Below, piece after piece: positions 31,051 to 40,392 of a stretch of 64,000 nucleotides of DNA. The stretch is from Streptomyces sp. NBC_01451. Its GTDB lineage: Bacteria; Actinomycetota; Actinomycetes; Streptomycetales; Streptomycetaceae. The number at the start of each line of letters is the position of its first letter. The stretch's first letter is position 1. The position numbers and the translations under genes were made by a program. The stretch lies in the NCBI RefSeq assembly GCF_036227485.1, contig NZ_CP109479.1:4774001-4838000 (forward strand). Direction: 5' to 3'. The notes under the pieces were generated by a model. The model had not been told where the DNA came from. It did no database searches and worked only from the letters and a program-made list of their open reading frames with translations.

Positions 31051-32486
31051 GGTCGGACCACCTGGGTCATCTCGGCGTCGGGGTTGGGGGCCGGGGCGGG
31101 CGCCGGACGGCGCGCGGTGTCGCTGATTCTCAGCAGGATGCCGATGAGAGCCCAGTTGGCGATGACGGACGAACCGCCGTACGCGAGGAAGGGCATCGTC
31201 ATACCGGTCAGCGGGATCAGGCCCATGACGCCGCCGGCGACGACGAAGACCTGGAGGGCGAAGGCGCCGGAGAGGCCGATGGCGAGGAGCTTGCCGAAGG
31301 GGTCGCGGGCGGCGAGGGCGGTGCGGACGCCGCGTTCCACGATCAGGCCGTAGATGAGCAGGATCGCCATGATGCCGGCCAGGCCGAGTTCCTCGCCGAA
31401 GGTGGCGAGGATGAAGTCGGAGTTGGCGGCGAAGCCGATGAGGTCGGAGTTGCCCTGGCCGAGGCCGGTGCCGAGGGTGCCGCCGGAGCCGAAGGCCCAC
31501 AGGGCCTGCATGGACTGCTCGGTGTGGCCCCCGACGCCCTTCTGGCTGAGGAGGTATTCGTTGAGCGGGTCGAGCCAGGCTTCGACGCGCTGCTGGACGT
31601 GCGACTCGAAGCTGGCGACGCCGACCGCGCCCGCCGCCGACATCAGCAGACCGAAGACGATCCAGCTGGTCCGCTCGGTGGCGACGTACAGCATGATGAT
31701 GAACATTCCGAAGAACAGCAGCGACGTACCGAGGTCGGTCTCGAAGACCAGGATCAGGATCGAGATGATCCAGACCACGATGATCGGTCCGAGGTCGCGG
31801 CCGCGGGGCAGGTACAGGCCCAGGAAGCGGCGGCTGGCGAGGGCGAGCGCGTCGCGCTTCACCATCAGGTAGCCGGCGAAGAAGATCGCGAGGGCGATCT
31901 TCGCGAACTCGCCGGGCTGGACGCTGCCTAGGCCGGGGATCTTGATCCAGATCTTGGCGCCGAAGTTGTCGAAGCCGAGGCCCGGGACGAGCGGCAGGAC
32001 CAGCAGGACGAGCGCGCCGGCCATGGAGATGTAGGTGTAGCGCTGCAGGATGCGGTGGTCCTTGAGGAACACCAGTACGGCGACGAACAGGGCCACGCCC
32101 AGTGCGGAGTACAGCAGTTGGCGGGGGGCCGCCTCGACGTAGACGCTGAGCCGCTGCAGCCGCTTGGACTGGTCCAGCCGCCAGATGACGACCAGGCCGA
32201 CGCCGTTGAGCAGCGTGGCCAGGGGCAGCAGCAGTGGGTCGGCGTACGGGGCGAACTTGCGTACGACGAGGTGGCCGACGCCGGCGATCAGGCCGAGGCC
32301 GAGGCCGTAGCTGAGCAGGCCCGAGGGGATCTTGTCGTCGATGGCCAGGCCCACGTTGACGTAGGCGAAGACCGGGATGACGACGGCGAACACCAGGAGT
32401 GCCAGTTCGGTGTTGCGCCGGCTCGGGGTGCCGATCGCGCCGATCGTGGACGTGTGGTGCTGCGAGGTGTTGGTTGTACTGCTCAT
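31047..32486 (-). CDS. rodA: FtsW/RodA/SpoVE (SEDS) peptidoglycan polymerase
   Basis: 479-aa integral membrane glycosyltransferase that polymerises lipid II with its partner PBP. About ten or more membrane helices; SEDS signatures visible: FIFAGYL-type segments, DLGTSLLFFGMF with the conserved Asp, AALRDPFG-like loop (LAARDPFGKLLAIG) and TGMTMPFLAYGGSS. ATG at 32486 with GAGGGGCC upstream. Within the kinase cluster it is more likely the RodA-type or sporulation SEDS than the dcw FtsW. Confidence 0.94.
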   Translation of the reverse strand: MSSTTNTSQHHTSTIGAIGTPSRRNTELALLVFAVVIPVFAYVNVGLAIDDKIPSGLLSYGLGLGLIAGVGHLVVRKFAPYADPLLLPLATLLNGVGLVVIWRLDQSKRLQRLSVYVEAAPRQLLYSALGVALFVAVLVFLKDHRILQRYTYISMAGALVLLVLPLVPGLGFDNFGAKIWIKIPGLGSVQPGEFAKIALAIFFAGYLMVKRDALALASRRFLGLYLPRGRDLGPIIVVWIISILILVFETDLGTSLLFFGMFIIMLYVATERTSWIVFGLLMSAAGAVGVASFESHVQQRVEAWLDPLNEYLLSQKGVGGHTEQSMQALWAFGSGGTLGTGLGQGNSDLIGFAANSDFILATFGEELGLAGIMAILLIYGLIVERGVRTALAARDPFGKLLAIGLSGAFALQVFVVAGGVMGLIPLTGMTMPFLAYGGSSVIANWALIGILLRISDTARRPAPAPAPNPDAEMTQVVRP

Positions 32487-32513
32487 TGTATGAAGTGGCC
32501 CCTCACGGCTTGC

Positions 32514-34052
32514 CTACTGCTTACCGCACAGCGAGACCAGCTTCTGCTCATCCTCGGAGAGGCTGGGGCCGGGTGTGGGAGTGGGTGCGGTTGTGGACGG
32601 GGACGCCGATCCGGACGGCGTCGGGCTCGGCGTTGCCTTGGACGCGGCGGCGGTACGGGTGGTTCCCGTGGTGCCTCCGGCCTCGCCTTCGCCGGTCTTG
32701 GCGTTGTTCGCGTTGTCGGCCGCGCGCCGTGCTTCCTGCTTCTTGCACGCGGAGGCCTGGGTGGCCAGCTCGGAGATCTTCGACTGGGCGTCCTTGAGGC
32801 CGCCCTCCGTGATGGTGGCCTTGACCTGCTTCTGCTGGTAGGCGGGCAGGTACTTGAGTTCGATCTCGGGGTGGTCCTTCTCGACCTTCGAGAGCGACAC
32901 CCAGGCGAGGTCCTGGTTGATGCCCCGGTACAGCGCGACGTGCTCGTCGCTGGCGCCGACGTAGTACTGGGTCTGTGTCCAGCGGTAGCCGCCGTACAGG
33001 CCGCCTCCGATGACGGCGAGGGCGAGTGTGATGTAGAGGGTTCTCTTGAACCACTTGCGGCCGGCGCTGGGTTTGACGAAGTCCTCGTCGGTGTAGCCGC
33101 CGAAGCCGCCGGTCTGGATGTAGCCGGTGGTGTCGCCAGAGCCGGGCGGGCCGAACTCGCCGCCCCCGCCGCCGTGCGCGGGCCGCTGCCGGCCGAGCCC
33201 GGAGGCGCGTCCGGCGGGCGTCTGCATGGCGCCGCCGTCGTGCAGGTGGTGCTGGTTGTGCTGGTTCTCGGCGACCGCGCCGACGACGACGGGTACGTCG
33301 GACAGCTGCCCGGCGAGGGTGTCCCCGGTGTCGAGGTCCAGGACGTCGGCGATGATCACGGTGATGTTGTCGGGGCCGCCGCCGCGCAGTGCCAGCTCGA
33401 TGAGCTGCTGCACGGTCTCCTGGGGGCCCTGGTAGCTGGCGAGGGTGTCCTCCATGGTCTGGTGGGACACGACGCCGCTGAGTCCGTCGGAGCAGATCAG
33501 GTACCGGTCGCCGGCCCTGACCTCACGGATGGAGAGGTCGGGCTCGACGTGGTCGCCGCTGCCCAGCGCGCGCATGAGGAGCGAGCGCTGCGGGTGGGTG
33601 GTGGCCTCTTCCTCGGTGATGCGTCCCTCGTCGACGAGGCGCTGCACCCAGGTGTGGTCCTGCGTGATCTGGGTGAGGACGCCGTCCCGGAGGAGGTACG
33701 CACGGGAGTCGCCCACGTGTACGAGGCCGAGGCGCTGGCCTGTCCACAGGAGGGCGGTGAGCGTGGTGCCCATGCCCTCCAGCTGGGGGTCCTCCTCGAC
33801 CATCATGCGGAGCTGGTCGTTGGCCCGCTGCACGGCGGTGCCGAGCGAGGTGAGGATGTCGGAGCCGGGGACGTCGTCGTCGAGGGCGACGATGGTGGAG
33901 ATCACCTCGGAGGAGGCGACCTCACCGGCGGCCTGGCCGCCCATGCCGTCGGCGATCGCGAGGAGACGGGGACCGGCGTAGCCGGAGTCCTCGTTGCCCT
34001 CGCGGATCATGCCTTTGTGCGATCCGGCGGCGAAGCGCAGTGACAGACTCAT
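32514..34052 (-). CDS. PP2C family Ser/Thr phosphatase (PstP/PppA-type)
   Basis: 512 aa. The N-terminal PP2C domain (residues 1-240) has RFAAGSHKGMIREGNEDSGY, ADGMGGQ, VGDSRAY, CSDGLS and GGPDNITVI, with metal-binding Asp residues intact. A membrane helix lies near residue 340 (LYITLALAVIGGGLYGGY), followed by an extracellular tail ending in a Thr/Pro/Ser-rich stretch. It is the cognate phosphatase reversing PknB-type phosphorylation. ATG at 34052 chosen with GCGAGG upstream; frame open to 34097 without similarity. Confidence 0.94.
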   Translation of the reverse strand: MSLSLRFAAGSHKGMIREGNEDSGYAGPRLLAIADGMGGQAAGEVASSEVISTIVALDDDVPGSDILTSLGTAVQRANDQLRMMVEEDPQLEGMGTTLTALLWTGQRLGLVHVGDSRAYLLRDGVLTQITQDHTWVQRLVDEGRITEEEATTHPQRSLLMRALGSGDHVEPDLSIREVRAGDRYLICSDGLSGVVSHQTMEDTLASYQGPQETVQQLIELALRGGGPDNITVIIADVLDLDTGDTLAGQLSDVPVVVGAVAENQHNQHHLHDGGAMQTPAGRASGLGRQRPAHGGGGGEFGPPGSGDTTGYIQTGGFGGYTDEDFVKPSAGRKWFKRTLYITLALAVIGGGLYGGYRWTQTQYYVGASDEHVALYRGINQDLAWVSLSKVEKDHPEIELKYLPAYQQKQVKATITEGGLKDAQSKISELATQASACKKQEARRAADNANNAKTGEGEAGGTTGTTRTAAASKATPSPTPSGSASPSTTAPTPTPGPSLSEDEQKLVSLCGKQ

Positions 34053-34180
34053 GCGCACCTCGCCCGTCGGCTCCGGGTACATCCGCACGGTGCCCACCCT
34101 CCGGTCGGGAGCGCGCCGGTGGCCTTCACATGGACCGCCGCTGCGTGCTCGCTCCGCTCGCGCCTATTCATGATGTAGCA

Positions 34181-34705
34181 CTACTTCCGCAGCTCGATGA
34201 CGGTCTTGCCGATGCGGATCGGCGCGCCCAGCGGAATCGGTGTGGGAGTAGTCAGCCGGGTCCGGTCGAGATAGGTGCCGTTGGTGGACCCGAGGTCCTC
34301 GACGATCCACTGGCCGTCGCGGTCCGGGTAGATCCTGGCATGCCTGCTGGAGGCGTAGTCGTCGTCCAGCACGATGGTCGAGTCGTGGGCCCGGCCGAGC
34401 GTGACCGTCTGCCCCTGGAGGGCGACGGTGGTGCCCGTCAGGGTGCCCTCGGAGACGACGAGTTTGCTGGGGGCGCCCCGGCGCTGCCTGCCGCCGCCGG
34501 AAGGCTGCTGCTGGCGTTGCTGTGGAGGCGCGGCGGCCTGTCGGGCGGCCGCCTGCTGCTGGCGGCCGCTGTCACGCCTCGACCCGCGCTGGGTGACACG
34601 CGTACCGAACAGGTCGCTGCGGATGACCTGCACGGCCACGATCACGAACAGCCACAGTACGGCCAGAAAACCCAGCCGCATGACCGTGAGGGTCAGCTCT
34701 GACAT
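34181..34705 (-). CDS. fhaB: FHA-domain protein FhaB
   Basis: 174 aa. N-terminal membrane helix (VMRLGFLAVLWLFVIVAVQV), Gln/Arg-rich linker, and C-terminal FHA domain that binds phosphothreonine: VTLGRAHDSTIVLDD, SSRHARIY and DLGSTNGTYLD. FhaB (FipA) links PknA/PknB signalling to the divisome in Actinobacteria. ATG at 34705 lies 10 bp after fhaA; GGGGG upstream. Confidence 0.93.
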   Translation of the reverse strand: MSELTLTVMRLGFLAVLWLFVIVAVQVIRSDLFGTRVTQRGSRRDSGRQQQAAARQAAAPPQQRQQQPSGGGRQRRGAPSKLVVSEGTLTGTTVALQGQTVTLGRAHDSTIVLDDDYASSRHARIYPDRDGQWIVEDLGSTNGTYLDRTRLTTPTPIPLGAPIRIGKTVIELRK

Positions 34706-34715
34706 TGCCCCCGCT

Positions 34716-35570
34716 TCACCCTTCGGCTTGCCGGTAAATGATGGTGGTGCTGCCCACGACGATTCGCGAGCCGTCGCGGAGCGTAGCGCGGGTGGTGTGC
34801 GTCCCGTCCACCACGATGCCGTTGGTGGACCCGAGATCCTGGATCGTCGGGGGCGTTCCTGGCCGGATCTCACAGTGCCGGCGCGAGACGCCGGGGTCGT
34901 CGATCCGCACGTCGGCCTCGGTGCTGCGGCCCAGCACGAGGGTCGGGCCGGTGATCTGGTGGCGGGCGCCGTTGATCTCGACCCAGCACCGCATCCGGCC
35001 CGCGATCGGCCGCTGTCCCATGGGCGGGCCCGCGGGGGCTGCGCCGAGGCGTCCGCCGGGCGGCGGTGCGGCCGGCATCGGGGGAGCGGAGGCGGCGGGC
35101 GGATAGCCGTAGCCGCCCGCGCCGGGCCGGCCCATCGGCGGAGCCGCGGGTGCGGCGGCGCCGGGACCCGGCCCGCCGGGGGCCTGCTGGTTGGTGGAGG
35201 AGGCGAGCGTACGGCTGCGGACCCGGTACAGACCGGTGTCCAGGTCGTCGGCCTTCTCCAGATGCACCTTGACGTTGCCCATGAAGGTGTATCGCTGCTG
35301 CTTGGCGTAGTCCCGGACCATTCCGGCGAGCTCGTCGCCGAGCTGTCCGGAGTAGGGGCTGAGGCGGTCGAAGTCCGGTGCGCTCAGCTCGACGATGAAG
35401 TCGTTGGGTACGACGGTCCGGTCGCGGTTCCAGATGGTCGCGTTGTTGTCGCACTCGCGCTGCAGCGCACCCGCGATCTCCACGGGCTGGACCTCGGACT
35501 TGAACACTTTGGCGAAGGTGCCGTTGACCAGACCTTCGAGACGCTGCTCGAACTTCTTCAGGACTCCCAT
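34716..35570 (-). CDS. fhaA: FHA-domain protein FhaA (DUF3662 plus FHA)
   Basis: 284 aa. N-terminal DUF3662 domain (residues 1-125: MGVLKKFEQRLEGLVNGTFA, then a segment with YAKQQRYTF), a Pro/Gly-rich linker, and a C-terminal FHA domain (LVLGRSTEADVRIDD, SRRHCEI, DLGSTNGIVVDG). FhaA binds phosphorylated MviN/MurJ-type partners and regulates lipid II flipping in mycobacteria; that role here is by family. ATG at 35570 has a very strong AAGGAGGAGGT site. First gene of the cluster. Confidence 0.94.
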   Translation of the reverse strand: MGVLKKFEQRLEGLVNGTFAKVFKSEVQPVEIAGALQRECDNNATIWNRDRTVVPNDFIVELSAPDFDRLSPYSGQLGDELAGMVRDYAKQQRYTFMGNVKVHLEKADDLDTGLYRVRSRTLASSTNQQAPGGPGPGAAAPAAPPMGRPGAGGYGYPPAASAPPMPAAPPPGGRLGAAPAGPPMGQRPIAGRMRCWVEINGARHQITGPTLVLGRSTEADVRIDDPGVSRRHCEIRPGTPPTIQDLGSTNGIVVDGTHTTRATLRDGSRIVVGSTTIIYRQAEG

Positions 35571-36039
35571 GGGGCACCTCCTCCTTGTTGCTGCTCTGTC
35601 CAAAGCCATGCGCGCCATGCGTGCGGTGCATGCCGTGCCTGGTACTGCTTACTGATCGTATCCACGCGCCGGGAAATCGGCTGGTTCCCCCTGTCAGGCA
35701 GGTCGACGGGTGTCGACGCCTGACGAAGTTCCCTGTGAAGCTCCCTTTCGAACTCCCCGAGCCGTACCCAGATCGTAGAGGCGGCGCCAAACCAGTGTCC
35801 CGCACCTGACTGTGCACCTTGCCCGCCTCCTTGGGAGATGGGCTGGACCGGTACGAGGTTGATACGTGAACCGGCACGTGTTGATACGAAGTCGCGGCCG
35901 GTCCGGCTCGGTCGGGGCCGGTCGGGCGGGCCGGGGGCGGAGGGAAAGGGATGTGAACCCACCACCTCCAGCGTGCTAATCTTCTCGATGTCGGAAGGCC
36001 CCAGCCCCGCTGGGAACAGGGCCCGAGGACACAGCGAAT
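35571..36039. other. intergenic: fhaA operon promoter region and tRNA-Leu promoter
   Basis: 469 bp with no convincing gene. The left part must hold the promoter of the fhaA-to-pknB set on the minus strand, but no clear consensus was found. Near the right end TAATCT at 35977-35982 is a good -10 for tRNA-Leu, in the same GCTAATCTTC string seen before tRNA-Ile. Confidence 0.5.
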
Positions 36040-36122
36040 GCGCGAGTGGCGGAATGGCAGACGCGCTGGATTCAGGTTCCAGTGCCCGCAAGGGCGTGGG
36101 GGTTCAACTCCCCCCTCGCGCA
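36040..36122 (+). tRNA. tRNA-Leu (CAG)
   Basis: 83-nt type II tRNA with long variable arm. Acceptor GCGCGAG/CTCGCGC, anticodon stem CTGGA/TCCAG, anticodon CAG at 36073-36075, T-arm GGGGGTTCAACTCCCCC. Confidence 0.96.
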
Positions 36123-36128
36123 CAGGTG

Positions 36129-36162
36129 AACGGCCCTCATCGGGATCTCGATGAGGGCCGTT
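36129..36162 (+). terminator. terminator after tRNA-Leu
   Basis: A 14-bp stem AACGGCCCTCATCG with its complement, 6-base loop, ending in TTT. Confidence 0.88.
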
Positions 36163-36249
36163 TCGCGTTGTCCCCGTGTGGTGTGTGCTCGTGAGGCGTG
36201 CGGATGTGAGGTCTCTCTCATATGAAGTGCGTCCCACGGGTTGCCCGAC

Positions 36250-36258
36250 TTGTCCACA
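36250..36258 (+). promoter_or_regulatory. isolated DnaA box TTGTCCACA
   Basis: Exact Streptomyces-type DnaA box in the gap before the DUF2252 gene. It is one of five intergenic copies of CTGTGGACAA (here on the minus strand). Confidence 0.55.
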
Positions 36259-36343
36259 GGGTCTGACCTGATGCGGTGTGCGGCTGTACGGTCTTCGCCA
36301 GTTGATGTTGGCGGCGGTGGGCGGAGTGGGGGAGGCGGTCGCG

Positions 36344-37795
36344 ATGACCGAGGTCGGTACGGAGTCGGCGGGGGCCGCGGTGACGCGGAGCCGGGCGCGC
36401 AAGCTTCCCGAGGTGGGCGGGTTCGCCCGGTGGCAGGCGGAGGGTTCTCCCAAGGAGGAGGGAAAGGCGTTGCGGCGGCAGGTTCCGCGCGGCGCGCACG
36501 CCTCCTTCGGCACCGGAGCGGACGGCTCCCGTCCGGACGCGGAGACGGCGGTCAGGGAGTCCAACCGTGGGCGTATCCCGGAGCTGACGCCGATAAGGGT
36601 GGGCAGGATGGCGGCCACCCCGTTCGCCTTCCTGCGCGGTTCGGCGGGCCTGATGGCGTACGACCTCGCGCGTACCCCGATGACCCGGATCCGCGCTCAG
36701 ATCTGCGGGGACGCCCACGCGGGCAACTTCGGTCTGTACGGTGACGCGCGCGGCGGCCTGGTGATGGATCTGAACGACTTCGACGAGACGGTCCAGGGCC
36801 CCTGGGAGTGGGACCTCAAGCGGCTCGCCGCCTCGCTGGTCCTCGCCGGGCGGGAGGTGGGCGGGGACGAGGACATCTGCCGCAAGGCGGCGCACGGCGC
36901 GGTCGGCGCGTACCGCCGTACGATGCGGCTGCTCTCGAAGCTCTCGGTGCTGGACGCGTGGAACGCCATCGCGGACGAGGAGCTCGTCTCCCACACGGAC
37001 GCCCATGACCTGGCCGGCACGCTGGAGCGGGTCTCGCAGAAGGCGAGGGGCAACACCAGCGGGCGTTTCGCGGCCAGGTCGACGGAGGCCACCGAGGACG
37101 GCGGGCGGCGTTTCGTGGATGCCCCGCCGGTGCTGTGGGGGGTGCCGGACGAGGAGGCCGTGGTGGTGGCGGCGTCCCTGGAGGAGTACGTGGGCACACT
37201 CCCGGAGGACCGCCTTCCGCTGCTGGCCCGCCACTCGGTGCACGACGTGGCGTTCCGCATCGTCGGCACGGGGAGCGTGGGCGCGCGGTCGTACGTCGTC
37301 CTGCTTCTCGACCACAAGGGCGAGTCCCTGGTCCTGCAGGTGAAGGAGGCCCGTCCCTCGGCGCTGGTCCCGCATCTGGCCACCGCGGGTTTCGACCCGG
37401 TGGAGGCGGCGGGCCCGGTGCACGAGGGGCGCCGGGTGGTGCTCGGGCAGAAGCGTATGCAGGTCGTCAGCGACAGTCTCCTGGGCTGGACCACGGTCGA
37501 CGGACTGCCTTTCCAGGTACGGCAGTTCCGCAACCGCAAGGGCAGCGTGGACCCGGCCGCCCTGTCCGCCGACCAGATCGACGACTACGGCCGGATGACG
37601 GGCGCCCTCCTGGCCCGCGCGCACGCGCACAGTGCCGACCCCCGGCTGATCGCCGCCTACTGCGGCAAGAGCGACGAGCTGGACGAGGCGGTGGCGAGGT
37701 TCGCCATGGCCTACGCCGACCGTACGGAGGCGGACCACGCGGATCTGGTGGCGGCGGTGCGGGCGGGGCGGATCGACGCGGAGATGGGCGTGTGA
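36344..37795 (+). CDS. DUF2252 family protein
   Basis: 483 aa. DUF2252 proteins have a kinase-like (APH/HipA-like) fold by family knowledge; visible features are ICGDAHAGNFG (the HxxN-type catalytic loop equivalent) and VMDLNDFDET (metal-binding Asp), which resemble the active site of aminoglycoside phosphotransferases. Substrate unknown. ATG at 36344 with GGAGG 9 bp upstream; a longer frame to 36278 lacks a ribosome site. It stands alone after tRNA-Leu. Confidence 0.85.
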   Translation: MTEVGTESAGAAVTRSRARKLPEVGGFARWQAEGSPKEEGKALRRQVPRGAHASFGTGADGSRPDAETAVRESNRGRIPELTPIRVGRMAATPFAFLRGSAGLMAYDLARTPMTRIRAQICGDAHAGNFGLYGDARGGLVMDLNDFDETVQGPWEWDLKRLAASLVLAGREVGGDEDICRKAAHGAVGAYRRTMRLLSKLSVLDAWNAIADEELVSHTDAHDLAGTLERVSQKARGNTSGRFAARSTEATEDGGRRFVDAPPVLWGVPDEEAVVVAASLEEYVGTLPEDRLPLLARHSVHDVAFRIVGTGSVGARSYVVLLLDHKGESLVLQVKEARPSALVPHLATAGFDPVEAAGPVHEGRRVVLGQKRMQVVSDSLLGWTTVDGLPFQVRQFRNRKGSVDPAALSADQIDDYGRMTGALLARAHAHSADPRLIAAYCGKSDELDEAVARFAMAYADRTEADHADLVAAVRAGRIDAEMGV

Positions 37796-37874
37796 CGGTG
37801 ACGGCTGTGGGGTCACTTCGGGGGCTCTCCGGTGACCCTCGGTGGGCGCGTGGGCCGTGGCCTACGCTGGGCGG

Positions 37875-38771
37875 GTGACGACCCCGGAAGCTGAGCAGTC
37901 CTCGTCCGTGCCCGAAGCCGAAGGGCCGCGGGAGCGCTCCGACGCGCAGCCGCCGTCCGGCGCGGCCGATCAGGCCGAGGGCGCGGCGGAGGGGCCTCGG
38001 CCCGAGGAGCGGTTGGAGCGGGCCGTGCGGGTCGCCGAGCAGGCGCTCATCGAGTACGAGATCGCCGTCGAGACCTTCCGTATCGAGGTCGAGAACTTCT
38101 CCCGCCTGCACCACCAGAAGCTCGGGCCGATGTACGCCCGCCTCGACGAGCTGGACGCGGAGATCGCCGAGGCGAAGGCCGCGCGCACCGGCGACCCCGA
38201 GGATCTGCGCGCGGCGCGGGAGGCCCGGGCGCAGGTCATGCCGATGCCCGGTGTCGAGGAGCTGTTCCACGGCTGGATGGACTCGGAGGGACTGTTCCCG
38301 GAGGCGGCGGCGATGCTCACCGAGCAGCCGGTGCGGCCTCCGCAGCGGGTCCGCCCGAGCGACGAGGCCCGCAAGCTCTACCGCGAGCTGGTCCGCAAGG
38401 CCCACCCGGACCTCGCGCAGGACGAGGCGGAGCGGGCGCGGCGCGACGAGTTCATCTCCCGGGTCAACAGTGCCTACGGGCGGGGTGACGAGCCGCTGCT
38501 GCGGGAGCTGGCCGAGGAGTGGGCGGCCGGTCCGGTGCCCGCCGAGTGGAAGCCGAGCCACAGCGAGGAGCTCTACGCCCGCCTCGAATGGCTCTCCCAG
38601 CGCAAGGAACTGCTCACGCTGGTCGCCAGTGAGCTGGAGGAGGGCGCGATCGGGGCGATGCTGAAGCTCGCTCCGGACGATCCCGACCGTCTCCTCGAGG
38701 AGATCGCCGAACAGCTTCTGGCCCAGGTCGCGCAGCGCGAGGAGGAGCTCGCGGCACTGCTCGGGGGCTGA
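37875..38771 (+). CDS. J-domain-containing protein
   Basis: 298 aa. Acidic Pro-rich N-terminus, a helical coiled-coil region (residues about 55-115), and a J-domain-like segment around residue 165-215 with the key HPD tripeptide (VRKAHPDLAQDEAE), followed by a second helical region. The HPD loop is what stimulates Hsp70 ATPase in DnaJ; no Gly/Phe or zinc-finger region is present, so it would be a specialised co-chaperone. GTG at 37875 is the likely start; upstream residues look non-coding. Confidence 0.8.
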   Translation: MTTPEAEQSSSVPEAEGPRERSDAQPPSGAADQAEGAAEGPRPEERLERAVRVAEQALIEYEIAVETFRIEVENFSRLHHQKLGPMYARLDELDAEIAEAKAARTGDPEDLRAAREARAQVMPMPGVEELFHGWMDSEGLFPEAAAMLTEQPVRPPQRVRPSDEARKLYRELVRKAHPDLAQDEAERARRDEFISRVNSAYGRGDEPLLRELAEEWAAGPVPAEWKPSHSEELYARLEWLSQRKELLTLVASELEEGAIGAMLKLAPDDPDRLLEEIAEQLLAQVAQREEELAALLGG

Positions 38772-38789
38772 CCTGGGTATCGTCGGGGC

Positions 38790-39137
38790 ATGAGTTTCGG
38801 ATCTGGTGTGCCCACGGTCGAGGTCGCGGACCTCAAGGACGGCGACTTCCTGCTGGACGTCCGTGAGGACGACGAGTGGCAGGCGGGCCACGCCGAGGGT
38901 GCGTTGCACATACCCATGAGTGAATTCGTCGCCCGCTACGGCGAGTTGACCGGGGCGGCGCCGCAGGACGGCCGGGTCAACGTGATCTGCCGCTCCGGTG
39001 GCCGGTCGGCCCAGGTGACGAACTACCTGGTCCAGCAGGGCATCGACGCGGCGAACGTGGGCGGCGGCATGCAGGTGTGGGAGGCGGCGGGCCGCCCGGT
39101 CGTCACCGACGAGGGTGCGCCGGGCTTCGTCGCCTGA
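38790..39137 (+). CDS. rhodanese-like domain protein
   Basis: 115-aa single rhodanese domain. Active-site loop CRSGGRS with Cys67, preceded by LLDVREDDEW (the conserved Asp-Val-Arg) and followed by GGMQVWEAAG. Likely a cytoplasmic sulfurtransferase or persulfide carrier. It begins 18 bp after the J-domain gene, so the two are probably co-transcribed. Confidence 0.93.
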   Translation: MSFGSGVPTVEVADLKDGDFLLDVREDDEWQAGHAEGALHIPMSEFVARYGELTGAAPQDGRVNVICRSGGRSAQVTNYLVQQGIDAANVGGGMQVWEAAGRPVVTDEGAPGFVA

Positions 39138-39143
39138 ACACCG

Positions 39144-39196
39144 GACACCGGACAGCAGGTGCGCCGGTGGCCGCCGGCGGTCAGCTGTCCGGTGTC
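39144..39196. terminator. bidirectional hairpin between rhodanese and acyl-CoA dehydrogenase genes
   Basis: 13-bp perfect arms (39144-39156 and 39184-39196) enclosing a GC-rich inner dyad; the right arm overlaps the stop codon of the minus-strand gene. Confidence 0.75.
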
Positions 39197-40343
39197 AGCC
39201 CAGCTGGTGTGCCGCGAGCAGGTCGCCCAGTGCATCCTCGTGGGCCGCCGCCGGGCCGAGCGACAGTTCCAGGTACTTGGCCCAGGCGTGGTAGCGGTGC
39301 AGCGGGTAGTCGGTGTCGGCGCCGAAACCGCCGTGCAGGTGCTGCGCGGTCTGCACGACCCTGCGTACCCCCTCCGAGGCCCAGATCTTGGCGACGGCCA
39401 CGTCCCCGGAGACGGGCAGCGCCCCGGCGGCCCTCGTGCTTGTCCGCCATGCCGCCTGCCACAGCGTGACCTCCATCGCGCGCAGGTCGATGTACCGGTC
39501 GGCGGCCTGCACGGCGACGGCCTGGAAGGTGGCCAGCGGATACCCGAACTGCTCCCGCTTGCCGGTGTAGTCGCTGGTCATGCCGAGCACCGCCGTGCCC
39601 AGTCCGAGCGCCAGCGCGCAGGTCCCGACGGTCAGCAGATCGCGCAGCCACGGCCAGGCGGCGTCGGCGTCGAGGACGTACCGGTCGGGCAACCGCACGG
39701 ACTCCAGGCGCAGTTCGCCGAGCCGTTCACCGGAGGTGGATATCTGCTCGGCGAGGGTGACGCCGGCGAGCGGGGCGCCCTCGTGGACGCGGGGGACGAG
39801 GGCGAGGACGGTCCGGTCGGCGTTCGTGCGGGCGGGTACGAGGACGAAGTCGGCGTTGTGCGCCCAGGGGACCGCGGTCTGGACTCCGTCGAGGACCCAG
39901 AGGTCGCCGTCCCGGCCCGCGGTCACGGCGAGTTCGGCGGGGTCGTGGCCGGTGCGGCCGTGTGCGGCGACGGTGAGGACGAGGTCGCCGGTTCCGGCCC
40001 GGCGCAGCACCTCGTCCTTCAACTCGCCCTTCCCGTAGGCCTGTACGGTCGCCGCCGCGGCGCAGCTCTCCAGCAGGGGCACTCTGGCCAGCACCTTCGC
40101 GGACTCGCGCAGGACGAGGCACAGGGCGATGGTGTCGAGGCCGGCTCCGCCGAACTCCTCGTCGAGCAGCAGGCTCAGCAGATCCGCACCGGCGAGCCTC
40201 TCCCACAGGACCCGGTCGAAGTCGTCGGCCACGGCACCCGCGACGAGCGACGGACTGGGCACCCCGTCCGGAGCGACCCCGCCGAACACCGCCCGGGCCG
40301 CCTCGACCGCCGCCTGCTGCTCCTCACTGAACCTGAAGTCCAT
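39195..40343 (-). CDS. acyl-CoA dehydrogenase family protein
   Basis: 382 aa flavoprotein that should desaturate an acyl-CoA. Helical N-domain, beta domain around residues 120-220, and C-terminal helices with QHLHGGFGADTDYPLHRY. At the position of the usual catalytic Glu (TEYP in medium-chain enzymes) the sequence reads TDYP. This pattern is seen in subunits of the alpha2beta2 steroid side-chain enzymes; no partner subunit lies nearby. ATG at 40343. Its upstream region holds a KstR-type palindrome and a PaaR-type palindrome. Confidence 0.88.
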   Translation of the reverse strand: MDFRFSEEQQAAVEAARAVFGGVAPDGVPSPSLVAGAVADDFDRVLWERLAGADLLSLLLDEEFGGAGLDTIALCLVLRESAKVLARVPLLESCAAAATVQAYGKGELKDEVLRRAGTGDLVLTVAAHGRTGHDPAELAVTAGRDGDLWVLDGVQTAVPWAHNADFVLVPARTNADRTVLALVPRVHEGAPLAGVTLAEQISTSGERLGELRLESVRLPDRYVLDADAAWPWLRDLLTVGTCALALGLGTAVLGMTSDYTGKREQFGYPLATFQAVAVQAADRYIDLRAMEVTLWQAAWRTSTRAAGALPVSGDVAVAKIWASEGVRRVVQTAQHLHGGFGADTDYPLHRYHAWAKYLELSLGPAAAHEDALGDLLAAHQLG

Positions 40344-40376
40344 GGTGCTGTCCTCTCGGCCCGGGGGCGGGTGACC

Positions 40377-40389
40377 TGACGGGGCGTCA
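40377..40389 (-). promoter_or_regulatory. inverted repeat TGACGGGGCGTCA
   Basis: TGACG-GGG-CGTCA dyad, 34 bp before the acyl-CoA dehydrogenase start; possible TetR-type operator or leader element. Confidence 0.4.
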
Positions 40390-40392
40390 AGA